Shown: piece after piece, positions 40,504-49,655 of the stretch | Numbering within the stretch: position 1 is the stretch's first letter | Layout of the letters: each line of letters opens with the position of its first letter | NCBI GenBank assembly: GCA_050011815.1 | Contig: JBEKIJ010000003.1 | Location: 131,609-195,608 of the forward strand | Direction of reading: 5' to 3' | Length of the DNA: 64,000 bases | Source: Chersky-840 sp050011815 | GTDB lineage: Bacteria; Actinomycetota; Acidimicrobiia; Acidimicrobiales; UBA8190 | Program-made: the position numbers and the translations under genes | The notes under the pieces: generated by a model | The model's database searches: none | What the model was told of the DNA's origin: nothing | What the model saw: only the letters and a program-made list of their open reading frames with translations

Positions 40504-42353
40504 ATGAGAGAGTCCTGCTCCTGGGGTGAGTCGGCCGCGGCGGTGGACGGCCCGGCGTGGACGAGACCGTAGACGATCGAGTCGAAAAGGGCCTGCCAGG
40601 AGGCCTCGATGATGTTCTCCGAGACCCCGATGGTGGTCCAGACGCGCTCACCGTCGCTCGTGTCGATCAGGACCCGGGTGACCGCCCCGGTTCCCCTGCC
40701 CGTGTCGAGCACCCGCACCCGGTAGTCGACGAGATGGACCGCGGCCAGCTTCGGGAAGTGGGCACCGATGGCCTGACGCAAGGCCGAGTCCAGGGCGTTG
40801 ATCGGACCGTTCCCCTCGGCGGTGGCCACCACCCTGGTATCGCCCACCCGGATCTTGACCGTCGCCTCGGTGGTGTGGCGCCCTGCGTCGCGCCCACTGT
40901 CGTGTCCGGCGTCGTTGTCGCGCCCGGCGTCGCGCCCGGCGTCGCGATCGGCGGTGTGGTCGTTGATGACCCGGAACGACTCCACCTCGAAGAACTCCTG
41001 GTGCCAGCCCGTCGCCTTGCGCAGGAGGAGCTCGAGCGATCCGTCGGCGACCTCGAAGTGGTAGCCCCGGTACTCGAGGGCTTTCAGCGTGTCGAGAACT
41101 CCCGTGAGGGCGTCGGAGTCGAGCTCCAATCCGAGCTCCTGGGCCTTGAGGGCCAAGGTGGAGCGGCCCGCCATCTCCGACACCACGAAGCGGGTCCCGT
41201 TGCCGACGAGATCAGGCGAGACGTGCTCGTAGGCGTCGCGGCGGCGGGCGATGGCGCTCGTATGGAGGCCGGCCTTGTGGGCGAAGGCGGCAGAGCCGAC
41301 ATAGGGCTGCTGGGGGTTGGGAGCGAGGTTCACGAGCTCGGCGACGTGGTGCGAGACCGGCGTGATCCGCTCGAGGCGGTCGGGGGGGATGGTCCGGACG
41401 TTGAGCTTGAGCGAGAGGTCGGGGATCGCCGCGCAGAGATCGGCGTTCCCGGTGCGCTCCCCGTAGCCGTTCACACACCCCTGGACGTGGGTGGCACCGG
41501 CCCTGACCCCGGCGAGGGAGTTGGCCACGGCGCAGCCCGAGTCGTTGTGGAAGTGGACCCCGACCTGACACTCGTAGTCCGCCACGACACCGGCCACGAT
41601 GCGCTCCACATCGTGGGGCAGGGTGCCCCCGTTCGTGTCGCACAACACGATGGCTTCGGCGCCCGCCTCCTCGGCGGCCCGGATGACCCGCAAGGTGAAC
41701 TCGGGATCCTCCCGGAACCCGTCGAAAAAGTGCTCGGCGTCGAAGAAGACCCGGAGATCGTGGTCCCGGAGGAAGGTCACCGAGTCGGCGGCCATGGCGA
41801 CGGCTTCGTCGAGCGTCGTCCGCAAGGCTTCGGTGACATGGAGCTTGGAAACCTTGGCCACGATGCAGACGGCCGGGGTGTTCGCCTTCACCAGTTGGCG
41901 CAGGACCTCGTCGTCCTCGGCCCGGACCCCGGCCCGGCGGGTGGACCCGAAGGCGACCAGGGTGGCGCTCGACAGGCGGAGCTCGGCGGGGGCCCGGGCG
42001 AAGAACTCCTCGTCCTTGTGATTGGCGCCGGGCCAGCCGCCCTCGATGAAGGTCACGCCGAGATGGTCGAGCTGCTCGGCCACCCGGAGCTTGTCGTCCA
42101 CGGTGAGCGAGAGACCCTCTTGCTGGGACCCGTCGCGCAGCGTGGTGTCGAAGATGTCGACGGCCTCGGGCAGCGGCGGCAGGTCGAACCCGTGGCTGGC
42201 CCCGCTGTGGCTGTGGCTGGCCCCGCTGTTGCTGTGGCTGGCCCCACTGTGGCTGTGGCTGGCCCCACCGTGGTTGTGGCTGTGGCCCGCGCCCTTGCGC
42301 CTGATCACCTTGCTGCGGTCGGCACCGACCCCAGGGGGCAGGTCAGTCGACAT
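40500..42353 (-). CDS. cimA: Citramalate synthase
   Basis: The 617-aa protein is a LeuA-like enzyme. VDIFDTTLRDGSQQEGLSLTVDDKLRVAEQLDHLGVTFIEGGWPG is the start of the catalytic TIM barrel, GVHFHNDSGCAVANSLAGV holds the metal-binding His pair, and NGYGERTGNADL follows. The C-terminal 110 residues form the LeuA regulatory domain that binds isoleucine. It condenses pyruvate and acetyl-CoA to (R)-citramalate, a threonine-independent route to 2-oxobutyrate for isoleucine. Two oddities: residues about 20-54 are a His/Ser/Gly repeat (GASHSHSGASHSN), and about residues 474-497 are Asp/Arg/Gly repeats between the catalytic and regulatory parts. Both look like expanded DNA repeats. The ATG overlaps ilvE by 11 nt. 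Confidence 0.92.
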   Translation of the reverse strand: MSTDLPPGVGADRSKVIRRKGAGHSHNHGGASHSHSGASHSNSGASHSHSGASHGFDLPPLPEAVDIFDTTLRDGSQQEGLSLTVDDKLRVAEQLDHLGVTFIEGGWPGANHKDEEFFARAPAELRLSSATLVAFGSTRRAGVRAEDDEVLRQLVKANTPAVCIVAKVSKLHVTEALRTTLDEAVAMAADSVTFLRDHDLRVFFDAEHFFDGFREDPEFTLRVIRAAEEAGAEAIVLCDTNGGTLPHDVERIVAGVVADYECQVGVHFHNDSGCAVANSLAGVRAGATHVQGCVNGYGERTGNADLCAAIPDLSLKLNVRTIPPDRLERITPVSHHVAELVNLAPNPQQPYVGSAAFAHKAGLHTSAIARRRDAYEHVSPDLVGNGTRFVVSEMAGRSTLALKAQELGLELDSDALTGVLDTLKALEYRGYHFEVADGSLELLLRKATGWHQEFFEVESFRVINDHTADRDAGRDAGRDNDAGHDSGRDAGRHTTEATVKIRVGDTRVVATAEGNGPINALDSALRQAIGAHFPKLAAVHLVDYRVRVLDTGRGTGAVTRVLIDTSDGERVWTTIGVSENIIEASWQALFDSIVYGLVHAGPSTAAADSPQEQDSLI

Positions 42354-43272
42354 GTTCGAGCCAGTCCTTGTAGCGGTCCACCTCGCCCCGGACGGTGGCG
42401 AAGTAGGTGTCCTGGATGTGCTTGGTCACCGGCCCCGGGCGACCATCGCCCACGGTGCGGTCGTCGACCTCGCGGATCGGGACGATCTCGGCCGCGGTCC
42501 CCGAGAGGAAGGCCTCGTCGGCGGTGTAGAGATCGGTGCGGATGAGAGTCTCGGTGACGAACTCGTAGCCGAGGTCGGTGGCGATCGTCCTCACCGAATC
42601 CTGGGTGATGCCGGCCAGGGCGGTCGAGTCCGAGGTGGGCGGGGTGAGGATGCGCCTCCCCCGGACGATGAAGATGTTCTCGCCGGTGCACTCCGACACC
42701 CGACCGTCGGAGGCGAGCAGCACGGCCTCGTCGTACCCGGCTTTGAGGGCTTCCACCTTGGCCAGCGAGGAGTTCACGTACATGCCGGTCCCCTTGGCGG
42801 CGGTGGGCACGGCGTTGGGGTCGTGGCGCTGCCACGAGGAGACCTTGAGCCGGATGCCGTTGGCCACCCCCTCGTCGCCGAGGTAGGTGCCCCAGGGCCA
42901 GGCCGCGATGGCCACGCTGACGGGACAGGGCAGGGGGTTGAGGCCCATCTCGCCGTAGCCGAGGTAGACGATGGGCCGGAGGTAGCAGCCGTCCTCGAGC
43001 CCGTTGACCCGGACGACCGCCTTGCTCGCGGCGACGAGGTCGGCGGGGCTGTAGGGGACGTCGATCATGAAGACCTTGGCCGAGGTGAAGAGCCGGTTGA
43101 TGTGGTCGGTCAGGCGGAAGACGGCCACGCCCCGCCCGGTGGGGTAGGCCCGGATGCCCTCGAAGACCCCCGAGCCGTAGTGGAGCGAGTGGGTGAGCAC
43201 GTGGATGCGGGCCTTGTCCCAGTCGACGAGCTCGCCGTCGAGCCAGATCTTCTCGGTCGGGGTGATGGGCAC
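42343..43272 (-). CDS. ilvE: Branched-chain amino acid aminotransferase
   Basis: The 309-aa class IV PLP aminotransferase begins VPITPTEKIWLDGELVDWDKARIHVLTHSLHYGSGVFEGIRAY, the standard BCAT start. MYVNSSLAKVEALKAGYDEAVLL contains the PLP Lys, SECTGENIFIVRG and LAGITQDSVRTIATDLG are family landmarks, and FLSGTAAEIVPIREVDDRTVG closes the active site. It transfers amino groups from glutamate to the 2-oxo acids of Val, Leu and Ile. The GTG start at 43272 is 4 nt after the leuB stop, and the 3' end overlaps cimA, so leuB-ilvE-cimA are one operon under the attenuator upstream of leuB. Confidence 0.94.
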   Translation of the reverse strand: MPITPTEKIWLDGELVDWDKARIHVLTHSLHYGSGVFEGIRAYPTGRGVAVFRLTDHINRLFTSAKVFMIDVPYSPADLVAASKAVVRVNGLEDGCYLRPIVYLGYGEMGLNPLPCPVSVAIAAWPWGTYLGDEGVANGIRLKVSSWQRHDPNAVPTAAKGTGMYVNSSLAKVEALKAGYDEAVLLASDGRVSECTGENIFIVRGRRILTPPTSDSTALAGITQDSVRTIATDLGYEFVTETLIRTDLYTADEAFLSGTAAEIVPIREVDDRTVGDGRPGPVTKHIQDTYFATVRGEVDRYKDWLEHVD

Positions 43273-43276
43273 GGGC

Positions 43277-44320
43277 TCAGAGCCTTTCTGCAATGGCGTC
43301 GCCGACGGCGACTGTGGACAGAGGGGGGCCGCCCGGGGAACCCGAGGAATCCTCGGCCAGATAGGACGTGACGGCCTTGGTGATCCGTTCGGCGGCGTCG
43401 GCCTCGCCGAGGTGGTCGAGCATGAGGGCCGCCGACCGTATGGCCGCCACCGGGTTGGCGGTGCCGGTCCCGGCGATGTCGTGGGCGGCGCCATGGACGG
43501 GCTCGAACAACGACGGCCCGGTCCGGGCCGGGTTCAGGTTGGCCGAGGCGGCGAACCCGATCCCCCCCGCCACGGCCCCGGCCAGGTCGGTGAGGATGTC
43601 GCCGAAGAGGTTGTCGGTGACGATGACGTCGTAGCGGGCGGGCCGCTCCACCAGGTAGATGCAGGCCGCGTCGACGTGGTTGTAGTCGCGGCTCACCCCG
43701 GGGTAGTCGGGCGCCACCTCGTCCACCACCCGTTGCCAGAGGTCACCGGAGAATGTGAGGACGTTCGTCTTGTGCACGAGAGTGAGGTGATGCCGCTCAC
43801 GTCGGGTGGCCAGCTCGAAGGCGAACCGCACGCACCGCTCGACGCCCATCCGGGTGTTCACCGAGCCCTGGGTGGCCACTTCGTGGGGCGTGTGCCGGCG
43901 GAGGAACCCACCCTCGCCCGCGTAGGTCCCTTCGGTGTTCTCCCGGATGACCACGAAGTCGCAGTCGGGGGCGGGGGCGGCGGGGAGCCCGACGAAGGGG
44001 CGGAGGTTCACGTAGAGGTCGAGCTCGAACCGCAGCCGCAGGAGGAGCCCCCGCTCGAGCAGGCCCGAGGGGACCTCGGTCGACCCCACGGGCGGGCCCA
44101 CGGCACCGAGGAGGATGGCGTCGAAGGACCGCAGCTCCTCCAGGGTGGCGTCGGGGAGGACATCGCCGGTGCGGAGGTAGTGGGCGGCTCCGAGGTCGAA
44201 GTCGGTTTGGACCAAGGTGACGCCGGCGGCGGCGACCACCTTGAGGGCCTGGGCCAGCACCTCGGGGCCGATGCCGTCGCCACCGATCACCGCCACGGTG
44301 TGGGACTTGCCTGTGCTCAT
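43277..44320 (-). CDS. leuB: 3-isopropylmalate dehydrogenase
   Basis: The 347-aa enzyme starts MSTGKSHTVAVIGGDGIGPEVLAQALKV (GGDGIGPE motif). VIRENTEGTYAGEGGFLRRHTPHEVATQGSVNTRMGVER is the substrate and cofactor region, VHKTNVLTFSGDLWQRVVDEVAPDYPGV follows, DNLFGDILTDLAGAVAGGIGFAASANLNP holds the metal-binding Asp residues, and EPVHGAAHDIAGTGTANPVAAI is the adenine site. It oxidatively decarboxylates 3-isopropylmalate in leucine biosynthesis. The length is that of the actinobacterial type. The ATG at 44320 is about 57 nt downstream of the end of an intrinsic terminator preceded by a leader peptide, so the operon is very likely controlled by attenuation. Confidence 0.94.
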   Translation of the reverse strand: MSTGKSHTVAVIGGDGIGPEVLAQALKVVAAAGVTLVQTDFDLGAAHYLRTGDVLPDATLEELRSFDAILLGAVGPPVGSTEVPSGLLERGLLLRLRFELDLYVNLRPFVGLPAAPAPDCDFVVIRENTEGTYAGEGGFLRRHTPHEVATQGSVNTRMGVERCVRFAFELATRRERHHLTLVHKTNVLTFSGDLWQRVVDEVAPDYPGVSRDYNHVDAACIYLVERPARYDVIVTDNLFGDILTDLAGAVAGGIGFAASANLNPARTGPSLFEPVHGAAHDIAGTGTANPVAAIRSAALMLDHLGEADAAERITKAVTSYLAEDSSGSPGGPPLSTVAVGDAIAERL

Positions 44321-44376
44321 CGTCGGGTCTCTGGTTCCTCGGGTCTGGGTCTCTGGTTCGCCGGAGGGCGCCCCGG

Positions 44377-44409
44377 AAAATGAAAAACCGCCCACTCGAT
44401 GTGGACGGT
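44377..44409 (-). terminator. Rho-independent terminator of the leuB attenuator
   Basis: On the reverse strand ACCGTCCAC pairs with GTGGGCGGT over a 5-nt loop (one G-U pair), followed by TTTTTCATTTT. It lies between the leader peptide and leuB, so it would stop transcription before the structural genes. Confidence 0.85.
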
Positions 44410-44414
44410 CGGGG

Positions 44415-44441
44415 AGGCGCACACCAGTGGGGTGTGCGCCT
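44415..44441 (-). promoter_or_regulatory. Hairpin overlapping the leader stop codon (leuB attenuator)
   Basis: Perfect 11-bp stem AGGCGCACACC / GGTGTGCGCCT with a 5-nt loop. Two bases of the leader peptide's stop codon fall inside the stem. A ribosome finishing the leader peptide would cover one arm, the geometry expected for the pause or antiterminator element of an attenuator. Confidence 0.75.
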
Positions 44442-44478
44442 ATTCGATGACGATTACGAGTGTGCTCGGGGTTCTCAT
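44440..44478 (-). CDS. Leader peptide MRTPSTLVIVIE of the leuB-ilvE-cimA attenuator
   Basis: A 12-codon frame ends in five branched-chain residues in a row (Leu-Val-Ile-Val-Ile) followed by Glu and TAG. That density of Leu, Val and Ile codons just before a hairpin and terminator is the mark of an attenuation leader that senses charged branched-chain tRNAs. The ATG lies about 10 nt downstream of the proposed -10 box, so the transcript's 5' leader is very short. Confidence 0.8.
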   Translation of the reverse strand: MRTPSTLVIVIE

Positions 44479-44487
44479 TGCGATGCC

Positions 44488-44516
44488 AGTCTCCCGCGCC
44501 CGGCCGCGCCCGTCAA
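44488..44516 (-). promoter_or_regulatory. Putative promoter of the leuB operon (TTGACG-N17-GAGACT)
   Basis: The -35 box TTGACG (44511-44516) and -10 box GAGACT (44488-44493) are separated by 17 nt on the reverse strand, directly upstream of the leader peptide. The -35 box is strong; the -10 box is weak. The same spacing recurs upstream of the leuA leader. Confidence 0.5.
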
Positions 44517-44609
44517 CCACAGGGGGGAGACCCGGACCAGGTCGCGGCGTCGACGGGGCACCCCCGGGGCCACCGGAGCGGCCCGACCGAGCCGATACCC
44601 TTGGGGGGC

Positions 44610-45088
44610 GTGAGCGACGACGAGTCCACCCATCTGACCCAGGCGACCTACGACCGCCTGCAGGCCGAGCTCGAGGACCTGACGACCCGGGGTCGGGTCG
44701 AGATCGCCCGTGCCATCGAGGCCGCCCGGGCCCTCGGTGACCTCTCCGAAAACGGCGACTACCACGCGGCCAAGGACACCCAGGGGAAGATGGAATCCCG
44801 GGTCCGCCGACTCCAGCACACCCTGGGCCACGCCGTCATCGTCGACGACGAGGCGGTCGGCAGCTCCGAGACGGTGGCCACCGGGTCGACCGTGGCCATC
44901 CGGTACGAGGGGGACGACGAGATCGAGCGGTTCCTGGTGGGCTCGATCGAGGAACGCCACGACGAGCTCAACGTCGTCTCGCCGGGGTCACCCCTGGGCC
45001 AGGCCCTCCTGGGCAAGAGCTCGGGTGACGTGGTCGAGTACGAGGCCCCGGGCGGCACCCTCCGGGTCGAGATCGTCCAGGTGGGCAG

Positions 45089-45092
<4 letters not shown>
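44610..45092 (+). CDS. greA: Transcription elongation factor GreA
   Basis: The 160-aa protein has the GreA layout: an N-terminal coiled coil (LTQATYDRLQAELEDLTTRGRVEIARAIEAARALGDLSENGDYHAAKDTQGKMESRVRRLQ) with the DLSENGDYHAA tip that reaches into the RNA polymerase channel, and a C-terminal FKBP-like domain (TVAIRYEGDDEIERFLVG, SPLGQALLGKSSGDVVEYEAPGGTLRVEIVQV). It stimulates transcript cleavage by stalled RNA polymerase. The GTG start has GGGGGG just upstream. The stop overlaps the TTG start of leuC (TTGA), so an essential transcription factor is co-expressed with leucine biosynthesis. Confidence 0.93.
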
Positions 45093-46501
<1,409 letters not shown>

Positions 46502-46526
46502 CCGGGGACCTGAAGGGGGAGAGGCC

Positions 46527-47123
46527 GTGAAGCCCGTCACCGTCGTCACCGGCCGGGCCGTACCCCTCGACCGCTCCGACGTCGACACCGACCAGATCAT
46601 CCCCTCGGACTGGCTCAAGCGCGTCGAACGCACCGGGTTCGGGGCCGGCCTCTTCTCGGAATGGCGCGACGACCGGAACTTCGTCCTCAACCAACCCCAG
46701 TACGCGGGGGCCACCGTCCTCGTGGCCGGCCCCAACTTCGGCACGGGCTCCTCTCGGGAGCACGCCGTCTGGGCCCTCCTCGACTACGGGTTCGAGGCGG
46801 TCGTCTCGCCCCGGTTCGCCGACATCTTCCGGAACAACTGCACGAAGCAGGGACTGCTCCCGGTGGAGGTCGAACCCGACCTGGGACGCGCCCTGCTCGA
46901 CGCGGTCGTCGCCGATCCCTCGGTGGAGCTGACCATCGACGTGGCCCGCGGCACCGTCGAGGCACCCGCTGTGGGGCTGACCGGAACCTTTCCTCTCGAC
47001 GAGTTCACGCGCGAGCGCCTCCTCAACGGGTGGGACGACATCGGGCTGACCCTTCGCCACGGAGACGACATCTCGGTCTACGAGCGCCACCGCTCGCCCT
47101 GGCTGCCCTCCCTTACCGGCTGA
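46527..47123 (+). CDS. leuD: 3-isopropylmalate dehydratase, small subunit
   Basis: The 198-aa swivel domain has RSDVDTDQIIPSDWLKRVERTGFGAGLFSEWR at the start, GPNFGTGSSREHAVWALLDYGFEAVVSPRFADIFRNNCTKQGLLPVEV in the middle (the GSSREHA motif binds substrate) and the conserved end. It completes the LeuCD enzyme. The GTG start at 46527 has a GGGGGAGAGG ribosome binding site. Confidence 0.94.
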   Translation: MKPVTVVTGRAVPLDRSDVDTDQIIPSDWLKRVERTGFGAGLFSEWRDDRNFVLNQPQYAGATVLVAGPNFGTGSSREHAVWALLDYGFEAVVSPRFADIFRNNCTKQGLLPVEVEPDLGRALLDAVVADPSVELTIDVARGTVEAPAVGLTGTFPLDEFTRERLLNGWDDIGLTLRHGDDISVYERHRSPWLPSLTG

Positions 47124-47244
47124 CCCGGGCGCTGGTGGTCCGCCTCGTCGGACCTCGGGCTTCTCGGCCTATGGTCACATACCGTCAGGGCCGGGGGCAC
47201 CCCTGACAGGCTGCCCCGAGACCGATCGAATCCGAGGAGGCATC

Positions 47245-47652
47245 ATGCTGAAGGACTTCAAGGCATTCATCTTGCGGGGGAACGTCATCGACCTGGCCGT
47301 CGCCGTGGTCATCGGCGCCGCCTTCGGCGCGGTGGTGACGTCGTTCGTGAAGAACCTGCTGACACCGCTGATCTCGATCCCGGGCAAGGCCGACTTCTCG
47401 AGCCTCTCCTTCAGGGTGAACGGGAGCACGTTCTTCTACGGCGATTTCCTCAACGCCTTGATCGCCTTCGTCTTCATTGCCGCCGCCGTGTTCTTCTTCG
47501 TGATCAAGCCGATCAACGCGCTGGCAGCGCGCCGCAAGAGGGGCCAGGAAGCCGAGCCGGGAACGAGGGACTGCCCCGAGTGCCTGAGCGAGATCCCCGA
47601 GCTGGCCCGCCGGTGCGCCTTCTGCACGGCGGAGGTCCAGCCTGCGGCCTGA
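47245..47652 (+). CDS. mscL: Large-conductance mechanosensitive channel with C-terminal zinc-ribbon-like tail
   Basis: The 135-aa protein starts MLKDFKAFILRGNVIDLAVAVVIGAAFGAVVTSFVKNLLTPLI, the highly conserved first helix of MscL. The second helix is FLNALIAFVFIAAAVFFFVIKPINAL. The pentameric channel opens under membrane tension to release solutes on osmotic downshock. Unusually, the cytoplasmic tail carries DCPECLSEIPELARRCAFCTAEV, a CxxC-x(13)-CxxC zinc-ribbon-like module, in place of the usual short charged bundle. The ATG at 47245 is preceded by GAGGAGG. It stands 121 nt downstream of leuD and converges with leuA. Confidence 0.93.
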   Translation: MLKDFKAFILRGNVIDLAVAVVIGAAFGAVVTSFVKNLLTPLISIPGKADFSSLSFRVNGSTFFYGDFLNALIAFVFIAAAVFFFVIKPINALAARRKRGQEAEPGTRDCPECLSEIPELARRCAFCTAEVQPAA

Positions 47653-47748
47653 CGCCGGCTCCCCACTCCCCGGCTCGCTCTTCCCTCTTCCCCTCTTCCC
47701 GTCGTCGGCTCTTCCCGTCGTCGGCTCTGGCGCTCTTCTCCCTCGCTG

Positions 47749-49389
47749 TCAGGGCCCGATCTCGAGGTCGCGCTGGTCGTTGCGGGCCCGGATCCGCACC
47801 AGGCGGTTGACCGCCGCCAGGTAGGCACGGGCCGACGCCTCCACCACATCGGTGGAGACCCCACGGCCCGAGACCTTGAGGCCGCCGTCCTCGAGTTGGA
47901 CGACGACGTCTCCGAGGGCGTCGACGCCGCCGGTCACCGACGAGACGTTGAACCCGATGAGCCGCGACTCGACCTTGGTGGCGGCCCGGATGGCGGTGCA
48001 GGCGGCGTCGATCATGCCGTTCCCTTCGGCCGCGGCCTCCACCTTGTCCCCTGATCGGCTGACTACGACACGGGCCCGGGGCATACCCACCGTGCCCCCC
48101 GCCACCTCGAGGGCCTCGAGATGGAAGCCCTCCACCAGGTCCTGGCCGAGCTCCTCGGCCACGATCGCCTCGAGGTCGGCCTCGGTGATCTCGACCTTCC
48201 GGTCGGCGAGCTCCTTGAACCGGGTGAAGGCCTGGTTCAGCCCGTCGCCTTGGACATGGATGCCCATCTTCTCGAGGGTGTTGGCGAAGGCGTGGCGTCC
48301 CGAATGCTTGCCCATGACGATCTGACGACCCACCTGTCCGACGCTGGCGGCGTCGATGATCTCGTAGGTGGAACGATCGGCTAGCACCCCGTGCTGATGG
48401 ATGCCCGACTCATGGGCAAAGGCGTTGCGGCCCACCACGGCTTTGTTGTACTGCACCGGATACCCCGTCAGGCGGGCCACGAGGCGCGAGGCGCGGGCCA
48501 GCTCCTCGGTCCGGACGGTGGTCGTGACGCCGGGGAACTGATCGGAACGGATCCGCAACGCCATGACCACTTCCTCGAGCGCCGCGTTCCCGGCCCGCTC
48601 ACCGAGGCCGTTGACGCACACCTCGACCTGGCGCGCCCCCGCCTGCACCCCGGCGAGGGTGTTCGCCGTGGCCAGCCCGAGGTCGTTGTGGCAGTGGGTG
48701 GACAGCACGTAGTCACCCGGGATCTCTTTCCGGATGTGCTGGATGAGGGCCCCGAAGTCCCACGGGATGCCGTACCCGACGGTGTCGGGGATGTTCAACG
48801 TGGTGGCACCGGCTTCGACCGAGGCCCTGAGCACCTCCAACATGAAGTCGAGAGGCGTCCGGGTGGCGTCCTGGGGGCTGAACTCGACATCGTCGGTGTG
48901 CTCTCTCGCCCGAGCAACACCTCCCCGTGTCTCGGCCAGCACCTGCGCCTCGTTCATCTTGAGCATGTGCTCCATGTGCTGGGGGCTCGTGGAGATGAAC
49001 ACGTGGATCCGGGCACGCGCCGCGTCGCGTACCGCTTCCCAGCAGCGGTCGACATCGGAGAGCTGGGTACGCGACAGACCGCAGATGGCCGGGGCCCCCG
49101 GGGCGTTGCCGACCGACCGGGCGATGGTCTGCACCGCTTCGAAGTCCCCCTGGCTCGCCACGGGGAATCCGGCCTCGATGTAGTCGACGCCGGCCCTGGC
49201 CAGTTGCTCTGCGATCTCCAGCTTCTCGGCGACGTCGAGCGAGATCCCCGGCGACTGCTCCCCGTCACGCAGCGTCGTATCGAAGACGACGAGGTGTCCG
49301 CCGTCAACGTCCCCTCCGGGAACCAGCCCCGACGCGGGCTGGGTGGCCTGCTCTGTGGCTCGCTTGGCGGCGTTGGGCTTCTCGCTCAT
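47749..49389 (-). CDS. leuA: 2-isopropylmalate synthase
   Basis: The 546-aa protein is of bacterial LeuA type. HLVVFDTTLRDGEQSPGISLDVAEKLEIAEQLARAGVDYIEAGFPVAS starts the TIM barrel, LSTHCHNDLGLATANTLAGVQAGARQVEVCVNGLGERAGNAALEEV has the metal ligands, AFAHESGIHQHGVL follows, and the last 130 residues form the leucine-binding regulatory domain. It condenses 2-oxoisovalerate and acetyl-CoA, the committed step to leucine, and is normally feedback-inhibited. About 215 nt separate the ATG from a leader peptide stop; this leader contains the terminator and a 15-nt repeat array. Confidence 0.95.
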   Translation of the reverse strand: MSEKPNAAKRATEQATQPASGLVPGGDVDGGHLVVFDTTLRDGEQSPGISLDVAEKLEIAEQLARAGVDYIEAGFPVASQGDFEAVQTIARSVGNAPGAPAICGLSRTQLSDVDRCWEAVRDAARARIHVFISTSPQHMEHMLKMNEAQVLAETRGGVARAREHTDDVEFSPQDATRTPLDFMLEVLRASVEAGATTLNIPDTVGYGIPWDFGALIQHIRKEIPGDYVLSTHCHNDLGLATANTLAGVQAGARQVEVCVNGLGERAGNAALEEVVMALRIRSDQFPGVTTTVRTEELARASRLVARLTGYPVQYNKAVVGRNAFAHESGIHQHGVLADRSTYEIIDAASVGQVGRQIVMGKHSGRHAFANTLEKMGIHVQGDGLNQAFTRFKELADRKVEITEADLEAIVAEELGQDLVEGFHLEALEVAGGTVGMPRARVVVSRSGDKVEAAAEGNGMIDAACTAIRAATKVESRLIGFNVSSVTGGVDALGDVVVQLEDGGLKVSGRGVSTDVVEASARAYLAAVNRLVRIRARNDQRDLEIGP

Positions 49390-49420
49390 CGAATGTCCTC
49401 GCTCTCGGACTCTGTGTTCT

Positions 49421-49465
49421 GTGTGGCTCGGTGCTGTGTGGCTCGGTGCTGTGTGGCTCGGTGCT
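49421..49465. repeat. Three tandem 15-nt repeats (GTGTGGCTCGGTGCT)
   Basis: Three identical copies plus a degenerate continuation lie in the 5' leader of leuA, between the attenuator terminator and the ATG. On the leuA RNA they read as AGCACCGAGCCACAC units. They would be transcribed only when the terminator is bypassed. Confidence 0.9.
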
Positions 49466-49537
49466 GTGTGGTTGTGGGGCTGTTCTTCTGTGCTGCCTGT
49501 TCGTGGAGCTTCCTCTCATCCCGGCGGCTCCGGGGCC

Positions 49538-49571
49538 AAGAAGAAACCCCCTGGCCATTTGGCACAGGGGG
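49538..49571 (-). terminator. Rho-independent terminator of the leuA attenuator
   Basis: On the reverse strand CCCCCTGTGCC pairs with GGCCAGGGGG (one bulged base, 4-nt loop AAAT) followed by TTTCTTCTT. It lies downstream of the leader peptide and upstream of leuA. Confidence 0.82.
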
Positions 49572-49577
49572 CGGGAT

Positions 49578-49603
49578 CGGCGAGCGCGATGGGGCGCTCG
49601 CCG
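49578..49603 (-). promoter_or_regulatory. Hairpin abutting the leuA leader stop codon
   Basis: Perfect 10-bp stem CGGCGAGCGC / GCGCTCGCCG with a 6-nt loop, starting at the base after the leader TGA. The placement is the same as in the leuB attenuator. Confidence 0.75.
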
Positions 49604-49645
49604 TCAGGTAAGAAGCAGGGCCGTGATGAAAGGGTGCTCGCGCAT
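49604..49645 (-). CDS. Leader peptide MREHPFITALLLT of the leuA attenuator
   Basis: The 13-codon frame ends Ile-Thr-Ala-Leu-Leu-Leu-Thr-TGA; the three consecutive Leu codons (CTG CTT CTT) just before the hairpin are what an attenuator sensing leucyl-tRNA needs. ATG at 49657 is in frame and would add MEPE, but it overlaps the proposed -10 box, so the shorter form is preferred. Confidence 0.8.
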   Translation of the reverse strand: MREHPFITALLLT

Positions 49646-49655
49646 CTCGGGTTCC

